Shown piece after piece: positions 1 to 6,903 of a stretch of 11,480 bases of DNA (positions are counted from its first letter, which is position 1; the number at the start of each line of letters is the position of its first letter). This stretch comes from JBDKTH01 sp964558295 (lineage in GTDB: Bacteria; Planctomycetota; Planctomycetia; Pirellulales; Thermoguttaceae). The position numbers and the translations under genes are program-made. The stretch lies in assembly GCA_964558295.1 (NCBI GenBank), contig CAZLDQ010000185.1, forward strand, positions 1 through 11,480, in the 5' to 3' direction. Under the pieces are notes generated by a model. The model was not told where the DNA came from and did no database searches. It saw only the letters and a program-made list of their open reading frames with translations.

Positions 1-280
1 CGTCCTGTTTTACTTATTCTGCCCAGTCGCGCAACATCATTTCAGCCGCACCCGTGCGCTGATATTTGGAGGCGCTAAACGCCGGTGGGAACAGCAATTC
101 CCGTAGGTGTCTCGTTTAGTAGAACCAGGGGGGCGACAAGCAAGGAAAGCACACCCCCCACCGTACGCCCCGACTTCGCCACATCATGGCGATCCGCCGT
201 CCTGGCCCTCCGCGTCTAGAATCACGCAACCCGCGCAGAGGAGCGTTTTCGCCGTGACTTCCCACCGACAACTCACCACT

Positions 281-286
281 GGAGGA
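281..286 (+). promoter_or_regulatory. Ribosome binding site deciding the start at 294
   Basis: GGAGGA lies 7 nt before the ATG at 294. A competing ATG at 286 directly abuts this motif and opens a different frame with shadow-like composition, so the Shine-Dalgarno spacing favours 294. Confidence 0.6.
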
Positions 287-293
287 TGGACCG

Positions 294-758
294 ATGCCAC
301 AGACATTTCTCGTCAGGTTCGTGTCACTGCCCCTTTTTGGCCTCCTCGTATCAAGTCTTGTCGCTCAGGAAGCCCCCCCGCCACCGGCTCTACCGCAAGC
401 ATCCCCCCAAATCATCGCCAACCCCAAAACTGAAGCCAAAACCGAAGGCAAAGCCGACTCCAAGGGCGAGCCCAAACAATCGCCGGCGCCCATTCTGCTT
501 CCGCAGATGCTTGTAGTCGGCAAAATCGACGCTCTGTGTACCGCGGATCAGTTCCTTGTCAGGATTCGACCAATCGGTCCCCAGTTCGCCGGCACGCCCC
601 CGTGCCCGCCTTGGCTCGTTGTTGACTCCAAGCTTACCCCGCAAGCCTCCGCTCTTCTGCTGAAGGCCGCCGAGAAATCGTGGACTGTAGCCGTCTACTT
701 CGATCCCACCTGGACTGTGACTTCCGTTTGCGTGCGGTTCTTCCCGGCGGACGACTGA
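294..758 (+). CDS. Small secreted protein of unknown function
   Basis: I do not recognise this 154-residue protein. Residues 1-24 form a signal peptide (one basic residue, a hydrophobic stretch, then LVA before QE), so it should be exported. Residues 26-70 are a low-complexity linker rich in Pro, Lys, Ala and Glu, with short repeats such as KTEAKTEGKA. Residues 71-154 look like a compact beta-rich domain with a Trp (W107), an Ala/Leu-rich helix (about 117-126) and a strand ending VYFD, followed by a last strand. The three cysteines are C82, C104 and C146. The strand-helix-strand order faintly recalls small OB-fold toxin-subunit-like proteins, but this is only an impression. A Shine-Dalgarno at 281-286 supports the start. 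It stands alone and converges on the OmpH-like gene, with about 200 bp of non-coding sequence between them. Confidence 0.7.
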   Translation: MPQTFLVRFVSLPLFGLLVSSLVAQEAPPPPALPQASPQIIANPKTEAKTEGKADSKGEPKQSPAPILLPQMLVVGKIDALCTADQFLVRIRPIGPQFAGTPPCPPWLVVDSKLTPQASALLLKAAEKSWTVAVYFDPTWTVTSVCVRFFPADD

Positions 759-960
759 GGAACGAGCAAAAAATACGCCGGGATTGCTTCTCATCACAAC
801 GCCTCCCCTACGGGGACTTCATCAAGAAGTTCGATTCGCTACGCGGTCATTTTGACGGCGTCGTCTATTGCCCCAGTTGCAGCGACTCAGTCCCGTTCCG
901 GCTGGCGACCGACTTATTAGAGAGACCAGTTCACCGACTCGGAAACGAAACTGGAGTATT

Positions 961-1509
961 TCAGTCCCGAAGGTTTCGCAACGGTTCGGCCGGCAGGGGA
1001 CGTCGTTTCTGGAGGTCTTCGATGATCTTCAGAGCTCGCTCATCAGGATGAAATGGCTTGATGAGCGCCTGCGTAATATCCACTGTCTCGGCAGGGGGAG
1101 TCTGGTAGACGACGTCCCACTTGGAAACGATTAGATCGACCCCCGTCTCCCGGGCAATCGCAGGAAGCTGATCCTTGATCTCTTCGAGGATATTGGCCAC
1201 CGAGGCGGTACCAAAACCCTGGAGGTGTAGTTCGGTCTGCTTGGCTTGAGCTTCTGCTTCGAGGCGTTGGACCGTTTCCTGATCGGCGGCCGCCTCGGCC
1301 CGCTTCTTCTGGACCATGAGCCCTTTGAGATACTGGTTGAACCCCTCGGTTCTCACGTAAACCACGGCCACCGCGCGCGAATCAAACACTCCAACGCGCA
1401 ACTTGGCTGGCTCCGCTTTTCCTTCCGCCTGTTGGGCGTGTGCCGCAGAACAAACGCCACTAAATCCGACGAGGATCGCCATCACCCCCGACAACATGGC
1501 CGTTCGCAC
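961..1509 (-). CDS. OmpH/Skp-like periplasmic protein
   Basis: This 182-residue protein resembles the OmpH/Skp family, periplasmic chaperones that hold unfolded outer-membrane proteins. Residues 1-25 are a signal peptide ending AHA before QQ. A first strand (about 37-45, LRVGVFDSR) is followed by a charged helical segment rich in Ala, Glu, Lys and Gln (about 60-95). The C-terminal part ends with IARETGVDLIVSK, VVY and VDITQALIKPF (about 117-153), matching the closing strand and VDIT motif of Skp. The coiled coil is shorter than in classical Skp, and a charged tail of about 30 residues follows. The start is GTG at 1509, preceded by a purine-rich GGAAGGGGGAG; an in-frame ATG at 1497 is possible but too far from that motif. 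No bamA or lpxD neighbour is visible, so a general chaperone role is uncertain. Confidence 0.75.
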   Translation of the reverse strand: MRTAMLSGVMAILVGFSGVCSAAHAQQAEGKAEPAKLRVGVFDSRAVAVVYVRTEGFNQYLKGLMVQKKRAEAAADQETVQRLEAEAQAKQTELHLQGFGTASVANILEEIKDQLPAIARETGVDLIVSKWDVVYQTPPAETVDITQALIKPFHPDERALKIIEDLQKRRPLPAEPLRNLRD

Positions 1510-1593
1510 GCTCCCCCTTCCTTTCTTCGAAGTACCAGGAATTTCACTGCAGAAACCACTTTTCGACAGAAGCCTGGGCGATGTGCCGGCCGG

Positions 1594-1624
1594 CCTATAA
1601 CGCCTCCAACGCCGAAATTGACAA
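1594..1624 (-). promoter_or_regulatory. Candidate promoter of the OmpH-like gene
   Basis: On the minus strand TTGTCA (1624-1619) is followed after 19 bases by TATAGG (1599-1594), about 85 bp before the GTG at 1509. Both boxes are imperfect and the spacing is long, so this is only a candidate. Confidence 0.3.
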
Positions 1625-1737
1625 ATTCTTCAAGCCCCCTCCTTTCGGCGTACCATCGATACTATCCCGCGTGTGACTTGCGAGGCGGATTGGCCCCCCA
1701 CGCGTTTCGGTAGGCGACACCCATCGCTCCAGAATGA

Positions 1738-1747
1738 ATACATGTCT
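1738..1747 (+). repeat. Direct repeat ATACATGTCT, copy 1
   Basis: This 10-mer recurs exactly at 1861-1870, 123 bp downstream. It contains the palindrome ACATGT and lies upstream of the regulator promoter. Each copy is preceded by ATG with one or two extra bases and followed by a T-rich run. It may be an operator half of an autoregulated promoter. Confidence 0.4.
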
Positions 1748-1793
1748 TTTTTTATCGCGACTTCTCTGTTTGTGGCGTTTTGTCGCGTTTTGC

Positions 1794-1823
1794 TTGACAT
1801 TTCAGCCACGATCGTGTTATGCT
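1794..1823 (+). promoter_or_regulatory. Sigma-70-type promoter of the regulator gene
   Basis: A perfect -35 TTGACA (1794-1799) is followed by an 18-bp spacer and a -10 TATGCT (1818-1823). Transcription should start near 1830, giving a short leader of about 35 nt before the ATG at 1865. The promoter lies inside the upstream extension of the open frame, which argues against starts earlier than about 1853. The same TATGCTCA octamer appears in the promoter at 6800-6827. Confidence 0.65.
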
Positions 1824-1860
1824 CAATCCAGACTTCGATACAAGTTACCGTTGTGATGCG

Positions 1861-1870
1861 ATACATGTCT
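1861..1870 (+). repeat. Direct repeat ATACATGTCT, copy 2
   Basis: This is the second exact copy of the 10-mer at 1738-1747. Its ATG is the preferred start codon of the regulator, so a protein bound here would sit just downstream of the transcription start. Together the two copies bracket the promoter, as looped operator pairs do in LacI-type systems. Confidence 0.4.
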
Positions 1871-3019
1871 ATTTCTCATCCCTTCCCACACAAGTTTGTG
1901 CTGAGGTCGCCCCTGCCCAAATATCGGGCGACCGAAGCCCTCTGCCAGCAGTTGATCGACCACCTGCAAACCGCTGGATTCTCTCCCGGCGATCCGTTCC
2001 TCTCCGATCGTCAGGTAATGGAAGCCGCCGGCCGCAGTCGCTCAGCAGTGCGCCGGGCCCTGGACCGGCTCCAGCAAGAAGGCTGGATCGAACGTCGCGG
2101 AGGGCATGGTACGTTTGTCGGGCCGCGGGTACTGATGCCGACGGTCAATCCTCCTTCCTCCTCGTCAGAGCGGCGGCTGGTCCGCTTGGCCGTGGTCATC
2201 GCCGCCCTCGGCCAATTGCGCCACGACTGGCACACTTCGCTCGTACTCAGCGGGATTGACGAAGCCTCGTTGACCGCAGGGATCACCCTGGAGTTGCTCG
2301 GCGACCATCACGCCAATCCGGGTGTCCTGGCCCGCCGGCTGCTGCAGAGCCGTCCGGATGTGTTCGTCTGTCTCGGGCCGCCGTTGGCCCATGTCACTGT
2401 GATCGGCGAGGCTGGCCGCTTGGGAATCCCCTGCGTGTTGGCCGCGGTTCGTGTGCCCGAAATTGCTCTGCCCAACATATATGAAGACAGCATCGCCGCC
2501 AGCCGATTGGCTGTGCGTCACCTGATCGAAAAAGGACATCGGCGAATCGGTTTTGTTCAAGTAACCAGCACCGGTTGGTGGACGTTTGATCGGCGCGAAG
2601 GATACTTGCGTGAACTGGAGGCCAACGGGATCGAGCCCGACGAAGGGATGGTGCTCTGGCTTCCTCCGGAGCCAACGCCCGAGGGATTCGAGAGACTAAG
2701 GGCTTACCTCTCGCGGCGCAAGCCTACGGCGGTTCTGTTCGGCTGTTGCTGGGCCGCGGCCTATATGCAGCGCATGACCAACGCCGGACAGCTTCGCGTG
2801 CCGGAGGACCTTTCCGTCGTGGTCTTTGACCAGCATCCCGAGGTCGTTAACTGGCTCGGCGGCGTCCGTCCCACAACCATGGAATTGCCCGCACGTCCGA
2901 TGGGGCGTCTCCTGGCGACCATGGCCCGCCAGCTTGCCGAAGGCCGAGAGGTGCCCCGGGAATCGGCGATCCCTTGCCTCTTGACCGAAGGAGACTCCAC
3001 CCGCATTTGCGACACCTGA
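1865..3019 (+). CDS. GntR-LacI hybrid transcriptional regulator
   Basis: This 384-residue cytoplasmic regulator combines a GntR-type winged helix (about residues 22-88, with LSDRQVMEAAGRSRSAVRRAL and the wing GGHGTFVG) and a LacI/periplasmic-binding-protein sensor domain (about 104-378). Sensor hallmarks are DVFVCL, the stretch from YEDSIAASRLAV to HLIEKGHRRIGFV, REGYLRELEANGI, and VPEDLSVVVFD. The arrangement matches AraR-type repressors, which bind sugars or sugar derivatives through the C-terminal domain; the ligand here cannot be read. In-frame starts at 1853 (GTG), 1856 (ATG) and 1865 (ATG) are all possible. None has a clear Shine-Dalgarno, and I prefer 1865 because of the short leader. 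The oxidoreductase gene follows after 54 nt without its own promoter, so they are probably co-transcribed. The 10-bp repeats around the promoter suggest autoregulation. Confidence 0.9.
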   Translation: MSISHPFPHKFVLRSPLPKYRATEALCQQLIDHLQTAGFSPGDPFLSDRQVMEAAGRSRSAVRRALDRLQQEGWIERRGGHGTFVGPRVLMPTVNPPSSSSERRLVRLAVVIAALGQLRHDWHTSLVLSGIDEASLTAGITLELLGDHHANPGVLARRLLQSRPDVFVCLGPPLAHVTVIGEAGRLGIPCVLAAVRVPEIALPNIYEDSIAASRLAVRHLIEKGHRRIGFVQVTSTGWWTFDRREGYLRELEANGIEPDEGMVLWLPPEPTPEGFERLRAYLSRRKPTAVLFGCCWAAAYMQRMTNAGQLRVPEDLSVVVFDQHPEVVNWLGGVRPTTMELPARPMGRLLATMARQLAEGREVPRESAIPCLLTEGDSTRICDT

Positions 3020-3060
3020 CAGCAGACTCGCTCCACACCCCAGCATTCCTCCAGACCCTG

Positions 3061-3067
3061 TAAGGAG
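3061..3067 (+). promoter_or_regulatory. Ribosome binding site deciding the start at 3074
   Basis: TAAGGAG ends 6 nt before the ATG at 3074. An in-frame TTG at 3068 directly abuts the motif and is therefore rejected as the start. Confidence 0.7.
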
Positions 3068-3073
3068 TTGGCA

Positions 3074-4339
3074 ATGAACGTTCCATCAACAAGCCCCAAC
3101 AATCCGCCGGCCCCCCCGACTTCCACCCGGCGACAGTTTCTCAAACGCAGCTCGACGGCCCTGGTCGCAGCGGCCCTCGCTTCCCGGACAACCATGGCCG
3201 TTGCCAGTGAAACGAAGAAGATTCGTATTGGAGTGGTTGGCGGCCGAATGGGGGCGACCTTGCCCTGGCACCAGCACCCCAACTGTATCGTCCAGGCGGT
3301 GGCCGACCTGCGTGAAGGTCCCCGCAACAATCTGGTCAAGCAGTTTTCACCGAAGACCGTTTATCGAAGCCTGGAAGAACTGGTCCGTGACAAGAACGTC
3401 GACGCCGTGGCCGTGTTCACTGATGCCCCGTTGCACGTCCAGCACACCGAGTTGGCCATGCGGCATGGTAAACACGTAATCTCGGCCGTGCCGGCCTGCT
3501 TCGGCACGCTCGATGAAGCCGAGTGGCTCCTCGATACCGTCAAGAAGTACGGATTGACCTACATGCTGGCCGAAACGAGCTATTACCAACAGGCCACGAT
3601 TTCCGCCCGCAAGTTCTTCGAGGAAGGAGCCTTTGGCGACCTCTTCTATTGCGAGTCGCACTACGATCACCCGGGCGTGGACGGCATGGGGATCTGTGAC
3701 GGGCGTCGCACATGGCGCTACGGCGTGGCCCCGATGCATTATCCGACCCACTGCACTTCCCATCTGGTCAGCGTGACCGGCGAGCGGCTCGTGGAAGTAG
3801 CCTGCCACGGCTGGGGCGACAACGACGCCACGCTCAAGGACAATTTCTACAACAACCCCTTCTGGGCCGAGACCGCCATGTTCAAGACCAACCGAGGCCA
3901 CGGGTTCCGCGTGCGAGTCGCTTGGCGTGGCGCCGTGCGCGGTTGCGAACGTGCCGAGTGGATCGGCAGCCAAATGAGCTTCTACATGGGCCACCCCAAC
4001 GGCATCGGTCCGGTCATTGTCCGCGCCGGCAAACAGATGGGCAAAGACAGTGCGGGATTCCCCGTGGCTCTGCCGGGCTTCGAGCAGTATAAGCAGGTCG
4101 AGTGGTTCAAGACCGACATGCTCCCCGAGTCGATGCGTCACTCCAGCGGCCACGAGGGCTCCCATGCCTTTCTGGCCAACGAGTTCATCAACGCCTTGGT
4201 CCAGCAGCGTCGGCCGGCGATCGATGTCTACGAGGGCCTAGCCTACACCGTACCGGGAATTGTTGCCCATCAGTCGGCCTTGCGCGGCGGCGAGCTCCTG
4301 AAGATTCCGCAGTTCGATCCCCCTAGCCGACTGGGCTGA
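3074..4339 (+). CDS. Tat-exported Gfo/Idh/MocA family oxidoreductase
   Basis: This 421-residue protein belongs to the Gfo/Idh/MocA family of NAD(P)-dependent sugar oxidoreductases. A twin-arginine signal lies at residues 18-45 (TRRQFLK followed by an alanine-rich stretch), so it should be exported folded with its cofactor, as in glucose-fructose oxidoreductase. The Rossmann fold starts at residue 50 with IRIGVVGGRMG, followed by AVADLR and DAVAVFTDAP. The usual EKP motif after GKHV is replaced by AVP (138-140), so the conserved lysine is missing. The C-terminal domain contains HYPTHCTSH (222-230), which may supply alternative catalytic or metal-binding groups. It follows the regulator by 54 nt, and the regulator may control it. 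The substrate is unknown. Family membership is secure, but oxidoreductase activity is not. Confidence 0.9.
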   Translation: MNVPSTSPNNPPAPPTSTRRQFLKRSSTALVAAALASRTTMAVASETKKIRIGVVGGRMGATLPWHQHPNCIVQAVADLREGPRNNLVKQFSPKTVYRSLEELVRDKNVDAVAVFTDAPLHVQHTELAMRHGKHVISAVPACFGTLDEAEWLLDTVKKYGLTYMLAETSYYQQATISARKFFEEGAFGDLFYCESHYDHPGVDGMGICDGRRTWRYGVAPMHYPTHCTSHLVSVTGERLVEVACHGWGDNDATLKDNFYNNPFWAETAMFKTNRGHGFRVRVAWRGAVRGCERAEWIGSQMSFYMGHPNGIGPVIVRAGKQMGKDSAGFPVALPGFEQYKQVEWFKTDMLPESMRHSSGHEGSHAFLANEFINALVQQRRPAIDVYEGLAYTVPGIVAHQSALRGGELLKIPQFDPPSRLG

Positions 4340-4505
4340 GCAAGCCAATGGTGGCTCCGGCATTCCGACAGAACAGCACCCGGACGCCGTTTGGAGCCGC
4401 CCCAACGGACACCAGAAGAGGCTCGTGATTCTGACATTGTCGTTTGTTCGTTGTTCCCCAAGCGTCGCTTCGGAGACGACGGACTGTCCCTCAGGTTCGA
4501 AGCTT

Positions 4506-4511
4506 AAGGAG
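4506..4511 (+). promoter_or_regulatory. Ribosome binding site deciding the start at 4518
   Basis: AAGGAG ends 6 nt before the ATG at 4518. It rules out the upstream in-frame start at 4425, whose extra 31 residues precede the prepilin leader and do not resemble the family. Confidence 0.75.
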
Positions 4512-4517
4512 CCCGTC

Positions 4518-5492
4518 ATGAAAACTCAATCATGTTGCAGTACTAAATGCTATGGTTTTACGCTCGTCGAGCTTCTGGTGGTCATCGCCATCATTGGAAT
4601 CCTGATCGCTTTGTTGCTGCCGGCCGTTCAGGCCGCACGCGAAGCGGCCCGCCGTTCCCAGTGCACCAACAATCTCAAACAGATCAGCCTGGGACTGCAC
4701 AACTACCATGACAAGTTCAACACCCTCCCGGTCGGCGCCTACGGATCCTCCTGGGGAACCTGGCAGGTCGCGGTCCTCCCTTATGTTGAGCAACAACAAC
4801 TCTATGCACTATACGACCAAGGCGGAAAGTACGATCCCAGCCGTCGCTACTTCAGTGCCACCAACGCACAGGTCTGCATCAAACGGCTTAGTACGTTTTC
4901 TTGCCCCAGTGATCAGGCACAAACGACGACGGCTGCAGGCTATGCCATGACACACCACAACTACGCCGCCAACTTCGGCAACACCGGCTTCTTCTCCCAA
5001 ACCGACGGTCCCGCGCAGTCGGCCGACGGAGTAACCTTCGGTGGTGCTCCGTTCACGATGATGGGCTCCGCGAGCATTGCCCCGCGATGCTACGGTTTTC
5101 GCGACATCACCGACGGCCTGAGCAACACCCTCATGCTGGGCGAGGTGATCCAAGGAAAAAGTGCGAGCACCACGCTCCTCGACCTGCGAGGGTTCACTTG
5201 GTGGGGGCCGGGCTCCGGCTTTGAAACGTTCCTCCCACCCAACGCCAACCTTCCCGACATCATGGTCGAAGACAACTATTGTCAACAGGGCGCGCCCAAT
5301 CCACCGTGCGACCCCGTAAAATTCAGTTCTCCCAACCGCCCGGCAACGATGGCCGCACGCAGCCGCCATCCGGGAGGAGTCAACGTGGCCCTTTGCGACG
5401 CCTCAGTGCGGTTCATCTCCCAGACAATCCCCATCCAGACTTGGCGTGCGCTGGGCACAAGCCAAGGCGGCGAGGTCATCGGCGAATTCTGA
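4518..5492 (+). CDS. DUF1559 pilin-like protein (H-X9-DG family)
   Basis: This 324-residue protein is a DUF1559 member, a large planctomycete family of secreted pseudopilin-like proteins of unknown exact role. A type IV prepilin leader is cut after G13 (GFTLVELLVVIAIIGILIA), with E18 at the conserved +5 position and a hydrophobic helix to about residue 34. The family signature PAVQAAREAARR, NNLKQ and NYHD follows (35-64), then LPYVEQ (87-92), a CPSD segment (129-132), DITDGLSNT (196-204) and a C-terminal HPGGVNVALCDAS (284-296). The last motif reads D-A where the family normally has D-G. The N-terminal leader is unusually rich in cysteine (C6, C7, C11). The lipoprotein gene follows after 59 nt, the usual pairing. 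It is 178 nt from the oxidoreductase gene, and no clear promoter is seen in that gap. Confidence 0.92.
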   Translation: MKTQSCCSTKCYGFTLVELLVVIAIIGILIALLLPAVQAAREAARRSQCTNNLKQISLGLHNYHDKFNTLPVGAYGSSWGTWQVAVLPYVEQQQLYALYDQGGKYDPSRRYFSATNAQVCIKRLSTFSCPSDQAQTTTAAGYAMTHHNYAANFGNTGFFSQTDGPAQSADGVTFGGAPFTMMGSASIAPRCYGFRDITDGLSNTLMLGEVIQGKSASTTLLDLRGFTWWGPGSGFETFLPPNANLPDIMVEDNYCQQGAPNPPCDPVKFSSPNRPATMAARSRHPGGVNVALCDASVRFISQTIPIQTWRALGTSQGGEVIGEF

Positions 5493-5551
5493 TCAAACGA
5501 CTGGAATCCATCATCTCCTCGACAACAAGTGTCTTACCGGAATCCTCTACG

Positions 5552-5980
5552 ATGTCGCCACGTATTCTCCAATTGACCGGAATGCTCATGCTGCTACCGC
5601 TCTGCAGCGCATGCAGTCAGAGCAATCCCCTCAACCTTCAAGCGGTCTCGGGCACCGTGACACTCGATGCCAAACCGCTCGACAATGGCACGATCCAGTT
5701 CGTGCCCGCGGAAACCACCAATGGCCTCCTCAGCGGGGCCCTGATCGTTCATGGCGCATTCTACATCCCCTCTGAAAAGGGAATCCCGCCAGGAAAATAC
5801 ACCGTACGGATCACTTCGGTCGCTCCGAGTGCCAACGTTTCCTCAGGGCCCCCTGGAAGTGAATCGACCAAGCCAGCCCAGGAACGAATCCCGCCTAAAT
5901 ATAACGCCCAGAGTCAACTTACCGCCACGGTTACCGCCGGCAGTGCGAACACGTTCAGCTTCGATTTGACTACCCGTTAG
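5552..5980 (+). CDS. Small lipoprotein paired with the DUF1559 gene
   Basis: This 142-residue protein has a short hydrophobic signal ending LPLCSAC (lipid-anchored cysteine probably C21, although the lipobox is weak, with C at -3). A beta-rich domain follows with VSGTVTLDAKPLDNGTIQFVPA (32-53), GKYTVRI (81-87), ERIPPKYNAQSQL (111-123) and a final FSFDL. This pattern is typical of planctomycete proteins with a carboxypeptidase-regulatory or transthyretin-like fold, usually encoded just after a DUF1559 gene. The role is unknown; a surface accessory to the pilin-like protein is plausible. The start at 5552 is chosen because it gives a signal peptide directly. The open frame extends back to 5279 over the pilin gene, and that part is shadow. 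There is no clear Shine-Dalgarno. Confidence 0.82.
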   Translation: MSPRILQLTGMLMLLPLCSACSQSNPLNLQAVSGTVTLDAKPLDNGTIQFVPAETTNGLLSGALIVHGAFYIPSEKGIPPGKYTVRITSVAPSANVSSGPPGSESTKPAQERIPPKYNAQSQLTATVTAGSANTFSFDLTTR

Positions 5981-6047
5981 CCTCCTGGGTTTTGTCAGAG
6001 CACTGCCCGAGCCGGCCGTCGCCCCGAACCCACCGTGAAAGCCTTCT

Positions 6048-6053
6048 AGGAGA
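6048..6053 (+). promoter_or_regulatory. Ribosome binding site deciding the start at 6061
   Basis: AGGAGA ends 7 nt before the ATG at 6061, which is followed at once by a signal peptide. The open frame from 5992 adds 23 residues ahead of that signal and is rejected. Confidence 0.7.
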
Positions 6054-6060
6054 ATCTCTC

Positions 6061-6744
6061 ATGAAGACACGAATCGCTTCAACACTTGCCATCCTGCTCG
6101 TTGTTTTCCTCTGTAGCAACATGGCCCAGGCGGAGAACGACCTGCTTCTCCATCTGCCATTCGACGAGCTTTCCGCCGATGGAACCACCACGCCCGACGC
6201 CTCTGGCCACGGCCACCACGTGAAGCTTCACGGCCAGACGCTTGTCGACGGCGTCGCGGGCAAGGCCCTCCACTTCGACGGTTTTCCGGGGCAGATGGTC
6301 GAGTTGGGCAACCTGAAATGTCGGGCTCCGGCCACAGTTGTCATCTGGTTTAAGACCCGTGACTTGGTCAACGATCGCCGTCTCCTCTCCCAAGCCGAGG
6401 GTCCCGCAACCCAAACGGGTATGTTGCGGCTCATGGGACAGGTCGAGGTGGGGGGCCTCGATTGGGTCGGCCTCGTCACTCACGGACTTCGCCACAACAC
6501 TTGGACTCACTTGGCCGTGGTTTTCAGCGCCGACGGGCGGGCCACCGGGTACCTGAACGGCCAAGCCCAGGAGCCGGTCAAGGCGGGTTTCGACTTCGAT
6601 GGCGTCTCTGCCACCCTCGGCGGCCGATTCCTCGGTCAGCACGGGGCCGAATTCACCGGCGACTTGGACGATTTCCGCCTCTATGGCCGCGCGCTGTCGG
6701 CTGAGGAGATTGGCAATCTCTACCGCCAGCAGGTCCCCAAGTAG
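6061..6744 (+). CDS. Secreted LamG/concanavalin-like domain protein
   Basis: This 227-residue protein consists of a signal peptide (1-24, ending AQA before EN) and one laminin-G-like jelly-roll domain of the LamG_3 type. Visible hallmarks are LLLHLPFDE (28-36), DASGHGHHVKLHG (46-58), GVAGKALHFDG (64-74), TVVIWFKT (92-99), WTHLAVVFSADGRATGYLNG (148-167) and the closing GDLDDFRLYGRALSAEEI (200-217). Such domains bind glycans or other ligands, or act as modules in surface proteins. No catalytic domain or anchor is present, so it is probably a free exported binding protein. It lies 80 nt after the lipoprotein gene on the same strand, with a good Shine-Dalgarno, and may belong to the same transcript. 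Confidence 0.88.
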   Translation: MKTRIASTLAILLVVFLCSNMAQAENDLLLHLPFDELSADGTTTPDASGHGHHVKLHGQTLVDGVAGKALHFDGFPGQMVELGNLKCRAPATVVIWFKTRDLVNDRRLLSQAEGPATQTGMLRLMGQVEVGGLDWVGLVTHGLRHNTWTHLAVVFSADGRATGYLNGQAQEPVKAGFDFDGVSATLGGRFLGQHGAEFTGDLDDFRLYGRALSAEEIGNLYRQQVPK

Positions 6745-6799
6745 CCGTTGCGTCCCCCCCTACCAGATAATGAAGTCACTTTCGTCGTTCCTTGCCACA

Positions 6800-6827
6800 T
6801 TGACAGGGACTCGAAAGCGACTATGCT
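6800..6827 (+). promoter_or_regulatory. Sigma-70-type promoter of the PEP-CTERM gene
   Basis: TTGACA (6800-6805), a 16-bp spacer and TATGCT (6822-6827) lie in the 159-bp gap after the LamG gene, about 75 bp before the ATG at 6904. Consensus elements and position both fit. The -10 region shares the octamer TATGCTCA with the regulator promoter at 1794-1823. Confidence 0.55.
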
Positions 6828-6903
6828 CAGAGACTGACCTATCAGGAGGACTGTTCCCCCCGGATACTCAGCATTTGCAGTCTCGCGAAAGCAGAGAAGC
6901 ACC

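Larger units (their letters stand above)
1510..1864. other. Divergent intergenic control region
   Basis: About 355 bp separate the OmpH-like gene (leftward) from the regulator (rightward). An open frame from 1673 runs into the regulator, but its first 64 codons cover a strong promoter and look non-coding. The region holds the regulator promoter (1794-1823), a weaker candidate promoter for the leftward gene (1594-1624), a GC palindrome GCCGGCCGGC at 1585-1594, and one copy of a 10-bp repeat (1738-1747) whose second copy overlaps the regulator start. Confidence 0.6.

Noticed and set aside
2..106. Open frames from the left edge to stops at 76-78 and 104-106 that could be the tail of an upstream gene
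   Set aside because: Only about 25-35 codons with no recognisable motif in either frame; cannot be told from chance.
759..960. Protein-like stretch in the frame of 680-1051 (DFIKKFDSLRGHFDGVVYCP and CPSCSDS) between the first two genes
   Set aside because: No start or ribosome binding site, it overlaps real genes at both ends, and only about 50 codons look coding. It could be a gene remnant but is not supported.
1618..1623. TTGACA on the + strand upstream of the regulator
   Set aside because: No -10 box at 16-19 bp spacing; the promoter at 1794-1823 is far better placed.
3347..4165. Long open frame on the minus strand (272 codons) opposite the oxidoreductase
   Set aside because: Antisense shadow of a well-conserved GC-rich gene; composition is unlike any family.
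4340..4356. Inverted AGCCA/TGGCT after the oxidoreductase stop as a terminator
   Set aside because: Five-bp stem and no following T-run.
4463..4481. Small hairpin (CGTCGCT, TCGG loop, AG-bulge-CGACG) before the DUF1559 gene
   Set aside because: Short, bulged and without a T-run; may be chance in GC-rich DNA, so not called an attenuator or terminator.
4809..5369. 186-codon minus-strand frame opposite the DUF1559 gene
   Set aside because: Shadow of a gene with clear family motifs on the other strand.
6079..6642. 187-codon minus-strand frame opposite the LamG gene
   Set aside because: Shadow; the + strand has a signal peptide, Shine-Dalgarno and domain motifs.
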